NCBI GenBank assembly: GCA_021806295.1
Contig: JAJZXS010000011.1
Coordinates: forward strand, 1 to 43,404
Length of the DNA: 43,404 bases
Origin: Thermoplasmata archaeon
GTDB lineage: Archaea > Thermoplasmatota > Thermoplasmata > Thermoplasmatales > Thermoplasmataceae
Reading direction: 5' to 3'
The notes under the pieces are model-generated. The model searched no databases, had not been told where the DNA came from, and saw only the letters and a list, made by a program, of their open reading frames with translations. Positions 34,775 to 43,333 of the stretch are shown piece after piece; position 1 is the first letter of the stretch, and the number at the start of each line of letters is the position of its first letter. A program made the translations under genes and the position numbers.

Positions 34775-35109
34775 AGATCATCACACCTCTTGGCATCAAA
34801 ATATGGATATTTTATATTGTAACGGTTTATCGAGTACCTCATGGTATCTATCAGGGCGAAAATATAACCTTTATAATACCTGATATAGGGAAATATATTA
34901 TATTTATCCTGTGAGAGAGCCTGGTAAATATCATCGTAGGATATTTCGCCCTTCAGGCCCCTGATGAGGTATTCCATGAATTCTTTCTTCGCGGCCTCTC
35001 CTCTTTTTTCATACTTTTTCATATTTTTTTCTACAATTTTATAAGCGTTATTAACATCGCCGTTGACAATAGCCATTTTAAATATTTCTATTACATCTTC
35101 AGTATTCAT
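34771..35109 (-). CDS. Uncharacterised protein following nuoN
   Basis: A 112-residue soluble, helix-rich protein: helices around DVIEIFKMAIVNGDVNNAYKIVEKNMKKYEKRG, then AKKEFMEYLIRGLKGEISYDDIYQALSQD, and a tyrosine-rich end (YIRYYKGYIFALIDTMRYSINRY). The early repeat of helical pairs resembles TPR-type packing, without a clear TPR consensus. It starts 9 bases after nuoN behind AGGTGATATAA, a strong ribosome site, so it belongs to the nuo operon. Function is unknown. Confidence 0.68.
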   Translation of the reverse strand: MNTEDVIEIFKMAIVNGDVNNAYKIVEKNMKKYEKRGEAAKKEFMEYLIRGLKGEISYDDIYQALSQDKYNIFPYIRYYKGYIFALIDTMRYSINRYNIKYPYFDAKRCDDL

Positions 35110-35118
35110 TTATATCAC

Positions 35119-36546
35119 CTATATGATTGCTATCCCGGCCAGGTATGTGTACAGTGCAAAAGATACTCCGAGACCAAGCGTGATTAATCCCATTATAATT
35201 ACACTGTATTTTATTCCCGGTGCCATGTTGAAATCATTATCGCCCTCCTTTCTATATGAGTATATAATAATTCTGAAATAATAGAATATGGAGATGGCAC
35301 TGTTGATAATTGCTATAACGGCAAGCCACCATAGATTTCCTATGATGAGTGAAAAGAACAGGAAATATTTTGCTATGAATCCTCCGGTAAGAGGAACGCC
35401 TGCCAGAGATAGGAGCATTATAGCCAGGAACAGGGCAGTCCATCTGGATTTTTTGCTCAGCCCTACTATATCATCTATCATGACCTTATCGCTTTTTACA
35501 AGGCTCATTGCTATGAATGGCCCTGCCTTCATGAAAATATATGCTATAGCATAAAACATTGCCGATGCGATGGCAAATCTGACGAAAACTTCCTTGGATA
35601 CAAGGACTGCAGGATAGTATGAATATCCAATCAGCGCAAATACCAGTATCATATACCCGGCCTGGGCAATGCTTGAATAACCCAGTATTCTTTTCAGATT
35701 GCTTTCCATCAAAGCCGCAAGATTTCCATATGTCATTGTTAGTATTGCGAGTATCGCGAAGAAGAAGAAAACGTAGTTATAGTCCGGTATAAATCCTAGA
35801 AACAGGAATTTTAAAAGTATCATATATGCTACAAGCTTACCTCCTGTAGACAGGAATGCTGATACAGAATTCGGAGCACCGTCATATGTATCTATTGCCC
35901 ACTGCTGCATGGGGAATATTGCTATCTTAAAACCGAATCCGATAGTTATGAATACCAGGGCCAGGAGAAGGGACCGATTGAAATCAACACCCCCGCCGAA
36001 ACCGATGCCTGCCGCTGCGGCATTTAAATTGAACGTCCTGGTAGATAGATAGAAGAATGCTATTCCCATTATATTGAATGATGTTCCGATGGTGCTGATC
36101 ATGAAATATTTTAAGGATGCCTCCAGGTTGCGCTTTGTCTTATTATATGCTGTAAGCACATATGTTCCGATACTAACACCCTCAAAGGACACAAACAGTA
36201 CAATAAGGTTATAGGTAAATGCTGCGATAACCATTGAAAGTGCAATAAATAATAGAAGAGCGTAGTAAACATCAAATCTCTTCTTTATATCGTTCATTGA
36301 TGGTATTATAACCACCATAATGGAAACTAGAAATATCAATGCCCAGTAGGTATCAAAGGACGAAATGTTAAGCGATAGAATACTGTAATTCTTTTCCTGG
36401 AAAAGCAGAATGAAAAATGCTGCGATCAGAACGATGAAAGTAAATCCTCCCAGTATTCTCTTGCTGTCTGTTTTAATCCCTGCTGCCAGTGTTATAAATC
36501 CAGCCAGGCCCAATAATATCAGTGCGTAAAGGTATTCATAAATCAT
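35119..36546 (-). CDS. nuoN: NADH-quinone oxidoreductase-like subunit N
   Basis: A 475-residue antiporter-like subunit with about 14 membrane helices, one of the three proton-pumping subunits of complex I. Conserved features include VLFVSFEGVSIGTYVLTAYNK (the glutamate in TM5, here SFEG), LVFITIGFGFKIAIFPMQQWAIDTYDGAPNSVSAFLSTGGKL (the Lys helix and the PxHxWxxDxxxGAP-type loop) and LKRILGYSSIAQAGYM. The start overlaps the nuoM stop (ATGA). It is followed by two uncharacterised genes. It should act in a membrane complex with subunits C, D, H-N of the same operon. Confidence 0.94.
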   Translation of the reverse strand: MIYEYLYALILLGLAGFITLAAGIKTDSKRILGGFTFIVLIAAFFILLFQEKNYSILSLNISSFDTYWALIFLVSIMVVIIPSMNDIKKRFDVYYALLLFIALSMVIAAFTYNLIVLFVSFEGVSIGTYVLTAYNKTKRNLEASLKYFMISTIGTSFNIMGIAFFYLSTRTFNLNAAAAGIGFGGGVDFNRSLLLALVFITIGFGFKIAIFPMQQWAIDTYDGAPNSVSAFLSTGGKLVAYMILLKFLFLGFIPDYNYVFFFFAILAILTMTYGNLAALMESNLKRILGYSSIAQAGYMILVFALIGYSYYPAVLVSKEVFVRFAIASAMFYAIAYIFMKAGPFIAMSLVKSDKVMIDDIVGLSKKSRWTALFLAIMLLSLAGVPLTGGFIAKYFLFFSLIIGNLWWLAVIAIINSAISIFYYFRIIIYSYRKEGDNDFNMAPGIKYSVIIMGLITLGLGVSFALYTYLAGIAII

Positions 36547-38036
36547 ATTAATCCCCCCAGATGCGATGCATATGCGGTCAGTATCTTAAATAGCAATGTC
36601 GGATAAACCCCGAGGAAAATGGTTCCGGCCAGGATGAATAATAATATAAGAAATTCCTGCTTATTTATATCCTTTAATCTTCCCAGGCGCTCGTTGAAAT
36701 ATCCAAACAGGGACCTCTGTGCGGCCCATATGTAAAAAGCAGCGGTGATTATAAGCCCGAGTACTATGAACAGTGTGTATAACCCGATGCTCTGGAATGA
36801 CGATATAGTAACAGAAAATTCGCCTATGAATCCTGCCAGGGAAGGTAATCCCAGTGATGCCAGCATTCCAATCAGAAGGAAGGAGGAAAGCACTGGTAGT
36901 TCTCTGTTTAATCCTCCTAGATCGTATATCTTTGATGTCTGTGTTCTTCTGTAAAGCATGGAAAGCGATGCAAATATAAGTGCTGCAACAAAGGTGTGCG
37001 CTATTATCTGATACATACCACCAGAAAGGTCAAGTGTTCTGACGTAACCTGTAGATAGAAGTGCAGTACCAAATGCAATTGTAATGAAAGCCATTTCAGC
37101 TGCACTACCATAGGCAGCCATCCTTTTGAGATCGGTCTGGAATAAAGCTGAAAATGAGAAGTATATTACGCTAATCAATCCCAGGAGTATGATAAAGTAT
37201 GCAAGGGCCCGTGGAAACAGCCCTGCAACAGGATACAGTATACCCAGAAGGCCATAGCCACCCATGGCCACAAGACCTCCGGAAAGCATTATTGTTCCGG
37301 AATAAGGTGCATCATTATATGCGTCCGGAAGCCAGGAATGCAGCGGGAATGATGGAAGTTTTATCAGGAATGCAAGCAGGAACCCGAATATAATGAAATA
37401 GAAACCTGAATTTGGTACGGTTTCCAGGAATGAAAGAGCTGTTAGATCCCTTATCTGAAATGTAAATATACCGGTATTGAGAAAATAGTATGTGGATAGA
37501 GTAAATATTGATAAGAGCAGGAATAAAGAACCTATATGGGTATATATGAAGAACTTCAGGGAACTCCTTTCCCTGTTTCCGGTTCCGTACTTTCCTATTA
37601 TGAAAAATACAGGAATCAGGACCACTTCCCAGAAAATATAGAAGAACAGGAAATTTCTTACCATAAATAATCCAGCCAGCCCGAAGCCTGCGGCCATGAA
37701 TAATCCGTAGAAATATGCTCCATGGGATTTACTTCCCATTAATACTGCAAACATTGTAATAAACAGTGAAATTATCACGAGAAGATCGGTGAACCCTGTT
37801 AATCCCAGTGAAAAATCTATGTTTATTGTAATTCCACTGGCATGGAATTGCGCAAGCAGGGTATTATAATAAGCTATCACCCCGCCTGTGTAATTCCTAA
37901 ATTCAAATACTGAGTATATGATAAAAAACACAGTAAGTATTGCAAGAGATACCAGTGATACAGTTTTTGATTGATTTCCAGCGAAAAAGCTCAGTGCTGT
38001 AAGAATGAAAAACAGGATAAAGAAATACAGTAAAAT
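36543..38036 (-). CDS. nuoM: NADH-quinone oxidoreductase-like subunit M, AUU start
   Basis: About 497 residues, an antiporter-like proton-pumping subunit. Motifs include VLIPVFFIIGKYG (after the TM5 glutamate in FFYIFWEVVLIP), FLLAFLIKLPSFPLHSWLPDAYNDAPYSGTIMLSG and LKRMAAYGSAAEMAFITI. No ATG, GTG or TTG gives a whole protein: the first usual start (GTG, 37931) would cut off TM1. The frame extends upstream to the nuoL stop as ILLYFFILFFILTALSFFAG, a proper first helix. GGGGTGATC (38051-38043), the ideal Shine-Dalgarno, lies 6 bases before ATT at 38036, so AUU is the likely start. The end overlaps nuoN by 4 bases. Confidence 0.88.
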   Translation of the reverse strand: MLLYFFILFFILTALSFFAGNQSKTVSLVSLAILTVFFIIYSVFEFRNYTGGVIAYYNTLLAQFHASGITINIDFSLGLTGFTDLLVIISLFITMFAVLMGSKSHGAYFYGLFMAAGFGLAGLFMVRNFLFFYIFWEVVLIPVFFIIGKYGTGNRERSSLKFFIYTHIGSLFLLLSIFTLSTYYFLNTGIFTFQIRDLTALSFLETVPNSGFYFIIFGFLLAFLIKLPSFPLHSWLPDAYNDAPYSGTIMLSGGLVAMGGYGLLGILYPVAGLFPRALAYFIILLGLISVIYFSFSALFQTDLKRMAAYGSAAEMAFITIAFGTALLSTGYVRTLDLSGGMYQIIAHTFVAALIFASLSMLYRRTQTSKIYDLGGLNRELPVLSSFLLIGMLASLGLPSLAGFIGEFSVTISSFQSIGLYTLFIVLGLIITAAFYIWAAQRSLFGYFNERLGRLKDINKQEFLILLFILAGTIFLGVYPTLLFKILTAYASHLGGLI

Positions 38037-38039
38037 CGT

Positions 38040-39926
38040 TTAGATCACCCCAATTAGTTCAATAATTGCAAATATGACAACCATACCTATTATAAGAAAA
38101 GCCACATAAAACGGTATGTTTCCGGTTTCTATTTTCCTGAGATCTGAACCAAGGTCAGAAATACCTCTCCCTGTTTCGTCAACGCTATTATCGATCTCCC
38201 TTTCTCCTGCGCCGAATATGTATGAAATAGGAAGTATTATGCGCTCAGATATTATTTCTGTGTAAAGCCAGTCGAAGTAAAATTTATTCTTGATAACCCT
38301 GTAAAGAGGATTTTTAGAAATGGATGTATGCCCGTTGATATTGTAACGGTAGATGGCAAAGGCTATTCCTATCCCTATAAGGGAGAATACAACAGGCAGG
38401 ATCTCTATTGCCAGCGGCGGAGTATAAACAAATACAGAGGCATCGATGAATTTATAAAATGGCTTCTGTATTATGCCCAGCGTCAGTGAAAGGAATGCCA
38501 GTATTATAAGAGGGGATAAATAGATGAGTTTGGGATCGTGTGCCTGTTCTGCCAGTCTGGATCTAGGTTTTCCTAGAAATACAAGAAAATACATCCTGAA
38601 TGTATATGTTGCGGTAAGGATCTCCCCGAATATCAGTAGAAGCCATGGAATTATGTTGCCTGAATTTACAAAGTATTCATATGCCCCGGATATTATCTGC
38701 CCCTTGGAGAAATAGCCAGCTGTAGGTGGTATCGCCGCCAGTGTAAGGGCGCCTACTAGCATCAGTATGGCCGTTGCAGGCATTCTCCTGAAAAGGCCAC
38801 CCATGTCCTTTATATTTCTGAGCTCCATGAGTGTCATTAATATTACAGCTGCAGCCATGAAGAGAAGTGCCTTGAATACTGCATGGACAACTAAATGATA
38901 CATTCCAAATGCAACACCGGAATAACCGATTACACCTCCAAGGCCTATGGCTGCCATCATGTAACCCAGCTGGCTTATTGTGGAATACGCCAGTACACGT
39001 TTTATATCATTTACAACAATCCCAAGAATTCCGGCATAGAAGGCGGTAAATGCACCTATTATCACCACAGCATAAAGCGAGTATGATGAAGCGTAGTAAA
39101 ATAATGGAAACAGCCTTGCAACGAGATAAACACCTGCTGTAACCATTGTGGCAGCATGGATAAGGGCCGATACTGTGGTGGGGCCCTCCATGGAATCCGG
39201 TAGCCATACATGTAGTGGAAACTGCGCAGATTTCGCAACAGCCCCTCCGAGAAACAGTATTGTTGCCAGCGCAAGGACATTAGGCCCTATGGCTATTGAA
39301 ATGCTCCGGGCATTGTCAATAAGGTACGGTATGCTCAGGGGGCTTATGCCTGAGGGTACAACACTTATCAGCTTTGTATACAGAACTCCCATTCCTATTA
39401 TAAATAATAAATCTCCGACGCGGGTTACGATAAATGCTTTCTTTGCAGCCGCAGCCGCATTTGGCTTGAAAAACCAGAAGCCTATAAGCAGGTATGAACA
39501 CAGGCCCACTATTTCCCAGAACAGGAAGAATAAGACCAGGTTTGAGGAAACCACAAGGCCAAGCATACCCCCTATGAATAGAGACGTCTCAGAAAAATAG
39601 ATATTTTTCCTAGGATCTTTTTTCATGTAAAACATTGCAAAGAGGTTGATCATGAGAGACATAAAGGCAACCATCATGGCCATTATAACAGTAAGATGGC
39701 TGATGTATATTCCAACATTTATATTGTAAAACCATGTATAATGGGAATATATGTAACTATGATTTAGAAGATACAGGTAGGCAAGTATTACCAGCATCAA
39801 TGAACCCAGAATCATAAGGCTGCTGAAAATACCCGAATATTTTATCCTATACCTGCCAATTATGTATTCCAGTGGAAATGCTATGAGCGGAAGCAGGAAT
39901 ATGAAGTAATATAATATTGTTACCAT
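38040..39926 (-). CDS. nuoL: NADH-quinone oxidoreductase-like subunit L
   Basis: A 628-residue antiporter-like subunit with about 15 or 16 helices, the largest pump of complex I. Visible: LFFLFWEIVGLCSYLLIGFWF (TM5 Glu), FLGGAVAKSAQFPLHVWLPDSMEGPTTVSALIHAATMVTAGVYL (Lys helix and the conserved W-L-P-D-A-M-x-G-P-T-P loop) and IKRVLAYSTISQLGYMMAAIGLG. The C-terminus has the lateral helix region and a final helix, full length for the family. It overlaps nuoK by 7 bases, and its stop region carries the ribosome site for nuoM. Confidence 0.95.
   Translation of the reverse strand: MVTILYYFIFLLPLIAFPLEYIIGRYRIKYSGIFSSLMILGSLMLVILAYLYLLNHSYIYSHYTWFYNINVGIYISHLTVIMAMMVAFMSLMINLFAMFYMKKDPRKNIYFSETSLFIGGMLGLVVSSNLVLFFLFWEIVGLCSYLLIGFWFFKPNAAAAAKKAFIVTRVGDLLFIIGMGVLYTKLISVVPSGISPLSIPYLIDNARSISIAIGPNVLALATILFLGGAVAKSAQFPLHVWLPDSMEGPTTVSALIHAATMVTAGVYLVARLFPLFYYASSYSLYAVVIIGAFTAFYAGILGIVVNDIKRVLAYSTISQLGYMMAAIGLGGVIGYSGVAFGMYHLVVHAVFKALLFMAAAVILMTLMELRNIKDMGGLFRRMPATAILMLVGALTLAAIPPTAGYFSKGQIISGAYEYFVNSGNIIPWLLLIFGEILTATYTFRMYFLVFLGKPRSRLAEQAHDPKLIYLSPLIILAFLSLTLGIIQKPFYKFIDASVFVYTPPLAIEILPVVFSLIGIGIAFAIYRYNINGHTSISKNPLYRVIKNKFYFDWLYTEIISERIILPISYIFGAGEREIDNSVDETGRGISDLGSDLRKIETGNIPFYVAFLIIGMVVIFAIIELIGVI
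38043..38051 (-). promoter_or_regulatory. Perfect Shine-Dalgarno before the AUU start of nuoM
   Basis: GGGGTGATC on the minus strand overlaps the end of nuoL (ATC is its last codon) and complements the archaeal 16S 3' end (GAUCACCUCC). Six bases separate it from ATT at 38034-38036. It decides the start of nuoM. Confidence 0.7.
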
Positions 39927-40219
39927 TTAATATCCCTCAAAAGTGAAATGTTTGTCTTGCCGTATTTTTTGGATATCAGCGTGAATATTGCTATTCCTGT
40001 TGCTGTTTCAATGACTCCTATGGCTATGACAAAGAGTGCGAACACAATAACAGACGTGGAGTAATAAAATGCTGCCACACCAACAACATCCAGCAGGGCA
40101 GCGTTAATAGTTATTTCAAGGGAAATTATAACCTTCATTCCAACCTTTGATGTTGTTACCCCGTAGATTCCTATTGTAAACAGTATCATTGATAGAAACA
40201 GTATGTAAATTATATTCAT
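39920..40219 (-). CDS. nuoK: NADH-quinone oxidoreductase-like subunit K
   Basis: A 99-residue three-helix subunit. The segments are IIYILFLSMILFTIGIYGVTTSK, MKVIISLEITINAALLDVVGVAAFYYS (with the conserved Glu in SLEIT, on the proton path) and VFALFVIAIGVIETATGIAIFTLISKK (the second conserved Glu in GVIETATG). It overlaps nuoL and the second nuoJ piece by a few bases. As MrpC/NuoK family, it is part of the membrane arm of complex I. Confidence 0.94.
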   Translation of the reverse strand: MNIIYILFLSMILFTIGIYGVTTSKVGMKVIISLEITINAALLDVVGVAAFYYSTSVIVFALFVIAIGVIETATGIAIFTLISKKYGKTNISLLRDIKW

Positions 40220-40437
40220 TTTTCATCATCTCCGACTATATACATAACACCTATTATAGCGGCGACCAGAAGTACCGAGAGTAGTTCAAATGGCACTACA
40301 TAGGTGGAGAACAATAAATGCCCGATTCTTGATATATCCTGTGAATGCCTGGTAAAGGTTCCGCTGATTGTCAGCAAATTTGCTCCGATCACTATAAAGA
40401 ACACTATGGCCGCGATTTTCTGTGCCTTATTCTTCAA
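40216..40437 (-). CDS. nuoJ: NADH-quinone oxidoreductase-like subunit J, C-terminal half
   Basis: A 73-residue two-helix protein (AQKIAAIVFFIVIGANLLTI and YVVPFELLSVLLVAAIIGVMYI), the counterpart of the last third of NuoJ (LFTxYLLPFExxSxLLLxAxIGAVxL). Between the helices SRIGHLLFSTYVVPFELLS is the family signature, with the conserved Glu in PFE. The reading frame is separate from that of the N-terminal piece, overlapping it by 11 bases, so NuoJ is encoded as two polypeptides. Split nuoJ genes are known in archaea. Confidence 0.85.
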   Translation of the reverse strand: MKNKAQKIAAIVFFIVIGANLLTISGTFTRHSQDISRIGHLLFSTYVVPFELLSVLLVAAIIGVMYIVGDDEK

Positions 40438-40678
40438 CGTCCTTACCCCCTGTTAGCATTAGTACGAAAACTATGAGTATCACGATAGATCCTGTATATA
40501 CAAGCAGCTCAATACTCCCCACAAAACTCAGTCCAAGCAGTATGAATATTGTTGAGAATACGAGCATGAGAATGAATAAGAATATGGATGAATGTATAAG
40601 ATTTTTTGAACTTATAGCAGCAAGTGCCATTATTACTGCTATGGCTGCGAATACCAGAAAAAGGATGGTATATATCAT
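40427..40678 (-). CDS. nuoJ: NADH-quinone oxidoreductase-like subunit J, N-terminal half
   Basis: An 83-residue three-helix protein: IYTILFLVFAAIAVIMALAAISS, NLIHSSIFLFILMLVFSTIFILLG and FVGSIELLVYTGSIVILIVFVLML. The third segment holds the most conserved NuoJ motif (QxLVYVGAIxVLFxFVxML; here ELLVYTGSIVILIVFVLML, with Glu replacing Gln). It corresponds to the first half of NuoJ, and the next gene supplies the rest. It overlaps nuoI and its partner, each by a few bases. Confidence 0.88.
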   Translation of the reverse strand: MIYTILFLVFAAIAVIMALAAISSKNLIHSSIFLFILMLVFSTIFILLGLSFVGSIELLVYTGSIVILIVFVLMLTGGKDVEE

Positions 40679-41181
40679 TTTATAACATCCTCCTCCTGCA
40701 TGGTTAATTCCTGTGGTGAATAGGTGAAACTATTCCTTGTCCTGGCATTTTCAAACTGGTGAGTCAGGTAAATAGCATCTGTGGGGCATATCTCCTCGCA
40801 CTGCCTGCAGACTGTGCATGTCCCAAAATTCACATCCGGGTATATATTTCTTTTATTCTGCAGGTTCTTTCTATCTCCCCTTGCAGTCTGGACAACATTG
40901 TTTTCGAGCCCACTTCTATCAAGATCCCAGTGCTCCATTTTTATACTATGGTTAGGGCATATTTTTGAGCATAGGGTACATCCAACACAGGCCTCCGGAA
41001 CAAGAAATATTCTAAATCTGAATCTTTCCGGTATTTCCCCCTTGTCCTCTGGATACTGGGTGGTTACCGGTTTTTTAAACATATATTTCCCCATACTGTA
41101 CATCAACTTCAGCGATCCGACAACAGGTACAGGTTTTTTCGGCATTTTAATTTCTTTAACTGTAGCTACCATTTTTATCAC
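40675..41181 (-). CDS. nuoI: NADH-quinone oxidoreductase-like subunit I (2x 4Fe-4S)
   Basis: A 168-residue ferredoxin-like subunit carrying clusters N6a and N6b. Both binding motifs are intact: CVGCTLCSKICP and CTVCRQCEEICP. Between them lies an unusually long linker (about 40 residues, with YPDVNFG). It carries electrons between the peripheral arm and subunit B. Since E, F and G are absent from the visible cluster, the electron donor is probably not NADH. It overlaps nuoH and nuoJ by 4 bases each. Confidence 0.95.
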   Translation of the reverse strand: MIKMVATVKEIKMPKKPVPVVGSLKLMYSMGKYMFKKPVTTQYPEDKGEIPERFRFRIFLVPEACVGCTLCSKICPNHSIKMEHWDLDRSGLENNVVQTARGDRKNLQNKRNIYPDVNFGTCTVCRQCEEICPTDAIYLTHQFENARTRNSFTYSPQELTMQEEDVIK

Positions 41182-42233
41182 CTTATATATAATACAAATA
41201 ATCCTGCGTACACAAGATTAGCCATGGAAAGCGGAAGCAGATACTTCCATCCTAGATTGACAAATTTATCTATTCTTATCCTTGGAATTGCAACCCATAT
41301 GAGGAACGATATTAAAACGAGAATAATTGTTTTAATCATCAGGTAAATGAAACCGACATAGTTATCATAGGGGCCATTTGCGCCGCCGAGATATAGAACA
41401 GATATAAGGAAAGAGCTCAGGTAAACCATTCCGAATAAACCGATATAGAAGAAACCGAATCTCATGCCGGAATATTCTGTTGTGTATCCTGAAATAAGCT
41501 CGCTGTCACTCTCGCCCAGATCGAAGGGAGAATATGAAGCCCTTGCAACCATCGATATAAAAAATACCAGAAGCCCAAGTGGCTCTATGATACCATAGGG
41601 TATAACTTCATTGGACACAATTCCCGAAAGGCTGAGCCCACCTGTTATGGCATCACCGGTAACATATGACCTTGAAGATACTATTACAATTGCAAGTACG
41701 CTTATCATCATGGGAATTTCAAATGATATGTCTTTGGCTACCGCCCTCATTGTGCCCAGAAGCGCATAGTTGCTCTTGGTGCTTATGCCACCAAGTATTT
41801 CACCTATTGGTATTATTGATAATATTCCGAACATCAATACCAGCGTGACCTTCGAATGCGTTACTGCCAGGGAACCAAAGTATGCCAGATCACCGAATGG
41901 CAAAAGCACAAATGCAAGTATGGTTGCTATCATTACAATTACAGGTGCTATTTTATATGCCATGTCGTCCCTTCCTTCAGGGAGGATTGATTCTTTACCC
42001 ACGAGCTTGAGAGCATCTGCAATTAACTGAAGAAGCCCGAATTTTCCTACCCTGTTTGGCCCGATTCTTCTCTGAATCCTTGCCATGTACTTTCTGAAAA
42101 TGTAAATTAAAGCTATAAATGAAAGTGCAACGAATACCAGCACCACTATAGATTGCAGAAAATAGGCAACACCGAAGGATGCAAAACTACCCAGAAAAGA
42201 AAACCATTGATGGATTCTGAGCAGAATGCTCAT
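41178..42233 (-). CDS. nuoH: NADH-quinone oxidoreductase-like subunit H
   Basis: A 351-residue subunit with about eight helices that forms the quinone-binding base of the membrane arm. Characteristic motifs: RIQRRIGPNRVGKFGLLQLIADALKLVGKE, GTMRAVAKDISFEIPMMISVLAIV (Glu in FEIP), MVARASYSPFDLGESDSELISGYTTEYSGMRFGFFYIG (the family motif with EAESELVAGY replaced by ESDSELISGY) and WVAIPRIRIDKFVNLGWKYLLPLS near the end. It overlaps nuoD by 4 bases. Confidence 0.96.
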   Translation of the reverse strand: MSILLRIHQWFSFLGSFASFGVAYFLQSIVVLVFVALSFIALIYIFRKYMARIQRRIGPNRVGKFGLLQLIADALKLVGKESILPEGRDDMAYKIAPVIVMIATILAFVLLPFGDLAYFGSLAVTHSKVTLVLMFGILSIIPIGEILGGISTKSNYALLGTMRAVAKDISFEIPMMISVLAIVIVSSRSYVTGDAITGGLSLSGIVSNEVIPYGIIEPLGLLVFFISMVARASYSPFDLGESDSELISGYTTEYSGMRFGFFYIGLFGMVYLSSFLISVLYLGGANGPYDNYVGFIYLMIKTIILVLISFLIWVAIPRIRIDKFVNLGWKYLLPLSMANLVYAGLFVLYIR

Positions 42234-43333
42234 CTATCCACCTCCCCTGCCACAGCATCAACAGATGCAATAGTTATAATAAGATCGGCTATAAGTGACC
42301 CCTTTGCCATTATTGGAACCACAGCAAGATTTTTAAAAGAAGGGCTCCTGGCATGAACTCTATATGGTTTTACCCCGCCATCTCCACGTATGAACACTCC
42401 GAATTCGCCACTCTCTGACTCCACCCTTGTAAATACATCTCCCTGCCCCTTGAGAAGAAGCATGGCAGATTTCTTGGTTTTGGGATTGAAATATGGGCCA
42501 TCAGGCAATTTGGCAAGGCACTGCTCTATTATCCTTATTGATTGCCTTAGTTCTTCCGCTTTTACAAGGAATCTGCCCATATTATCCTTTGTCCTTGCAA
42601 TAGGAACATCAAAGTTAACTTTATCATAAAACAAATATGGAGAATCCTTTCTGACATCATAGGGAATTCCAGATGCCCTCAACATGGGGCCTGTTACCCC
42701 ATAATCAAGTGCTATGTCTGGCTCAAGTATTCCTGTTCCAACATTTCTCTGCCAGAATATTTCACTGTCCGTGAACATCTTTACTATTTCTTCCAGTTTC
42801 CCTTTAAATTCAGAAATAAATTCCCTGATTTCCTCAATAATTTTATCGTTAAAATCCTGATAAACGCCGCCTATGCTCATGTAATTAACTTCCTGCCTTC
42901 CACCGGAGGCTTCAACAAATATTTTCTGTATTTTTTCGCGCTCATGGAATGTATGGAAAAATGGTGTGAGCATGCCGACATCCAGTCCCAGGGCCCCTAT
43001 ACCGACCATTCTTGCGGCAATCCTGCTTAATTCGGCCATGATCATTCTTATCCACTGGGCGCGCTCAGGAACCTCCATATCGGTGAGTGCTTCAACAGCC
43101 CTCAGGTAACCCAGTTCCATGTTCATGGCATCAATATAATCCATTCGATCGAAGTAAATAGTATTGTTTACAAAATAATTCAATTCGCATATTTTCTCTG
43201 CGTTTCTGTGCAGGTATCCTATTGTTATATCCACATCCTCCACGGTTTCTTCGTTCAGTTTGACCCTGAACCTATAAATCCCGTGAGTTGATGGGTGAAC
43301 AGGCCCAATATTCAGTTCTATCCAGTGAGACAT
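42230..43333 (-). CDS. nuoD: NADH-quinone oxidoreductase-like subunit D
   Basis: A 367-residue 49-kDa-type subunit at the quinone site, related to the large subunit of NiFe hydrogenases but without the Ni-binding cysteines. Motifs: NIGPVHPSTHGIYRFRVKL at the start (family GPxHPxxHG), IGYLHRNAEKICE, RMDYIDAMNMELGYLRAVEAL, GIGALGLDVGMLTPFF, and the end HARSPSFKNLAVVPIMAKGSLIADLIITIASVDAVAGEVDR (quoted in parts: AVVPIMAKGSLIADLIITIA). The ATG at 43333, overlapping the nuoC stop as TAATG, is preferred to the upstream TTG. Confidence 0.96.
   Translation of the reverse strand: MSHWIELNIGPVHPSTHGIYRFRVKLNEETVEDVDITIGYLHRNAEKICELNYFVNNTIYFDRMDYIDAMNMELGYLRAVEALTDMEVPERAQWIRMIMAELSRIAARMVGIGALGLDVGMLTPFFHTFHEREKIQKIFVEASGGRQEVNYMSIGGVYQDFNDKIIEEIREFISEFKGKLEEIVKMFTDSEIFWQRNVGTGILEPDIALDYGVTGPMLRASGIPYDVRKDSPYLFYDKVNFDVPIARTKDNMGRFLVKAEELRQSIRIIEQCLAKLPDGPYFNPKTKKSAMLLLKGQGDVFTRVESESGEFGVFIRGDGGVKPYRVHARSPSFKNLAVVPIMAKGSLIADLIITIASVDAVAGEVDR

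Noticed and set aside
37929-37931. GTG start for nuoM
   Set aside because: It would remove the first membrane helix and has no ribosome site; the ATT at 38036 has a perfect one.
39148-39600. A 150-codon plus-strand open frame
   Set aside because: It is antisense to nuoL, whose conserved motifs explain the sequence.
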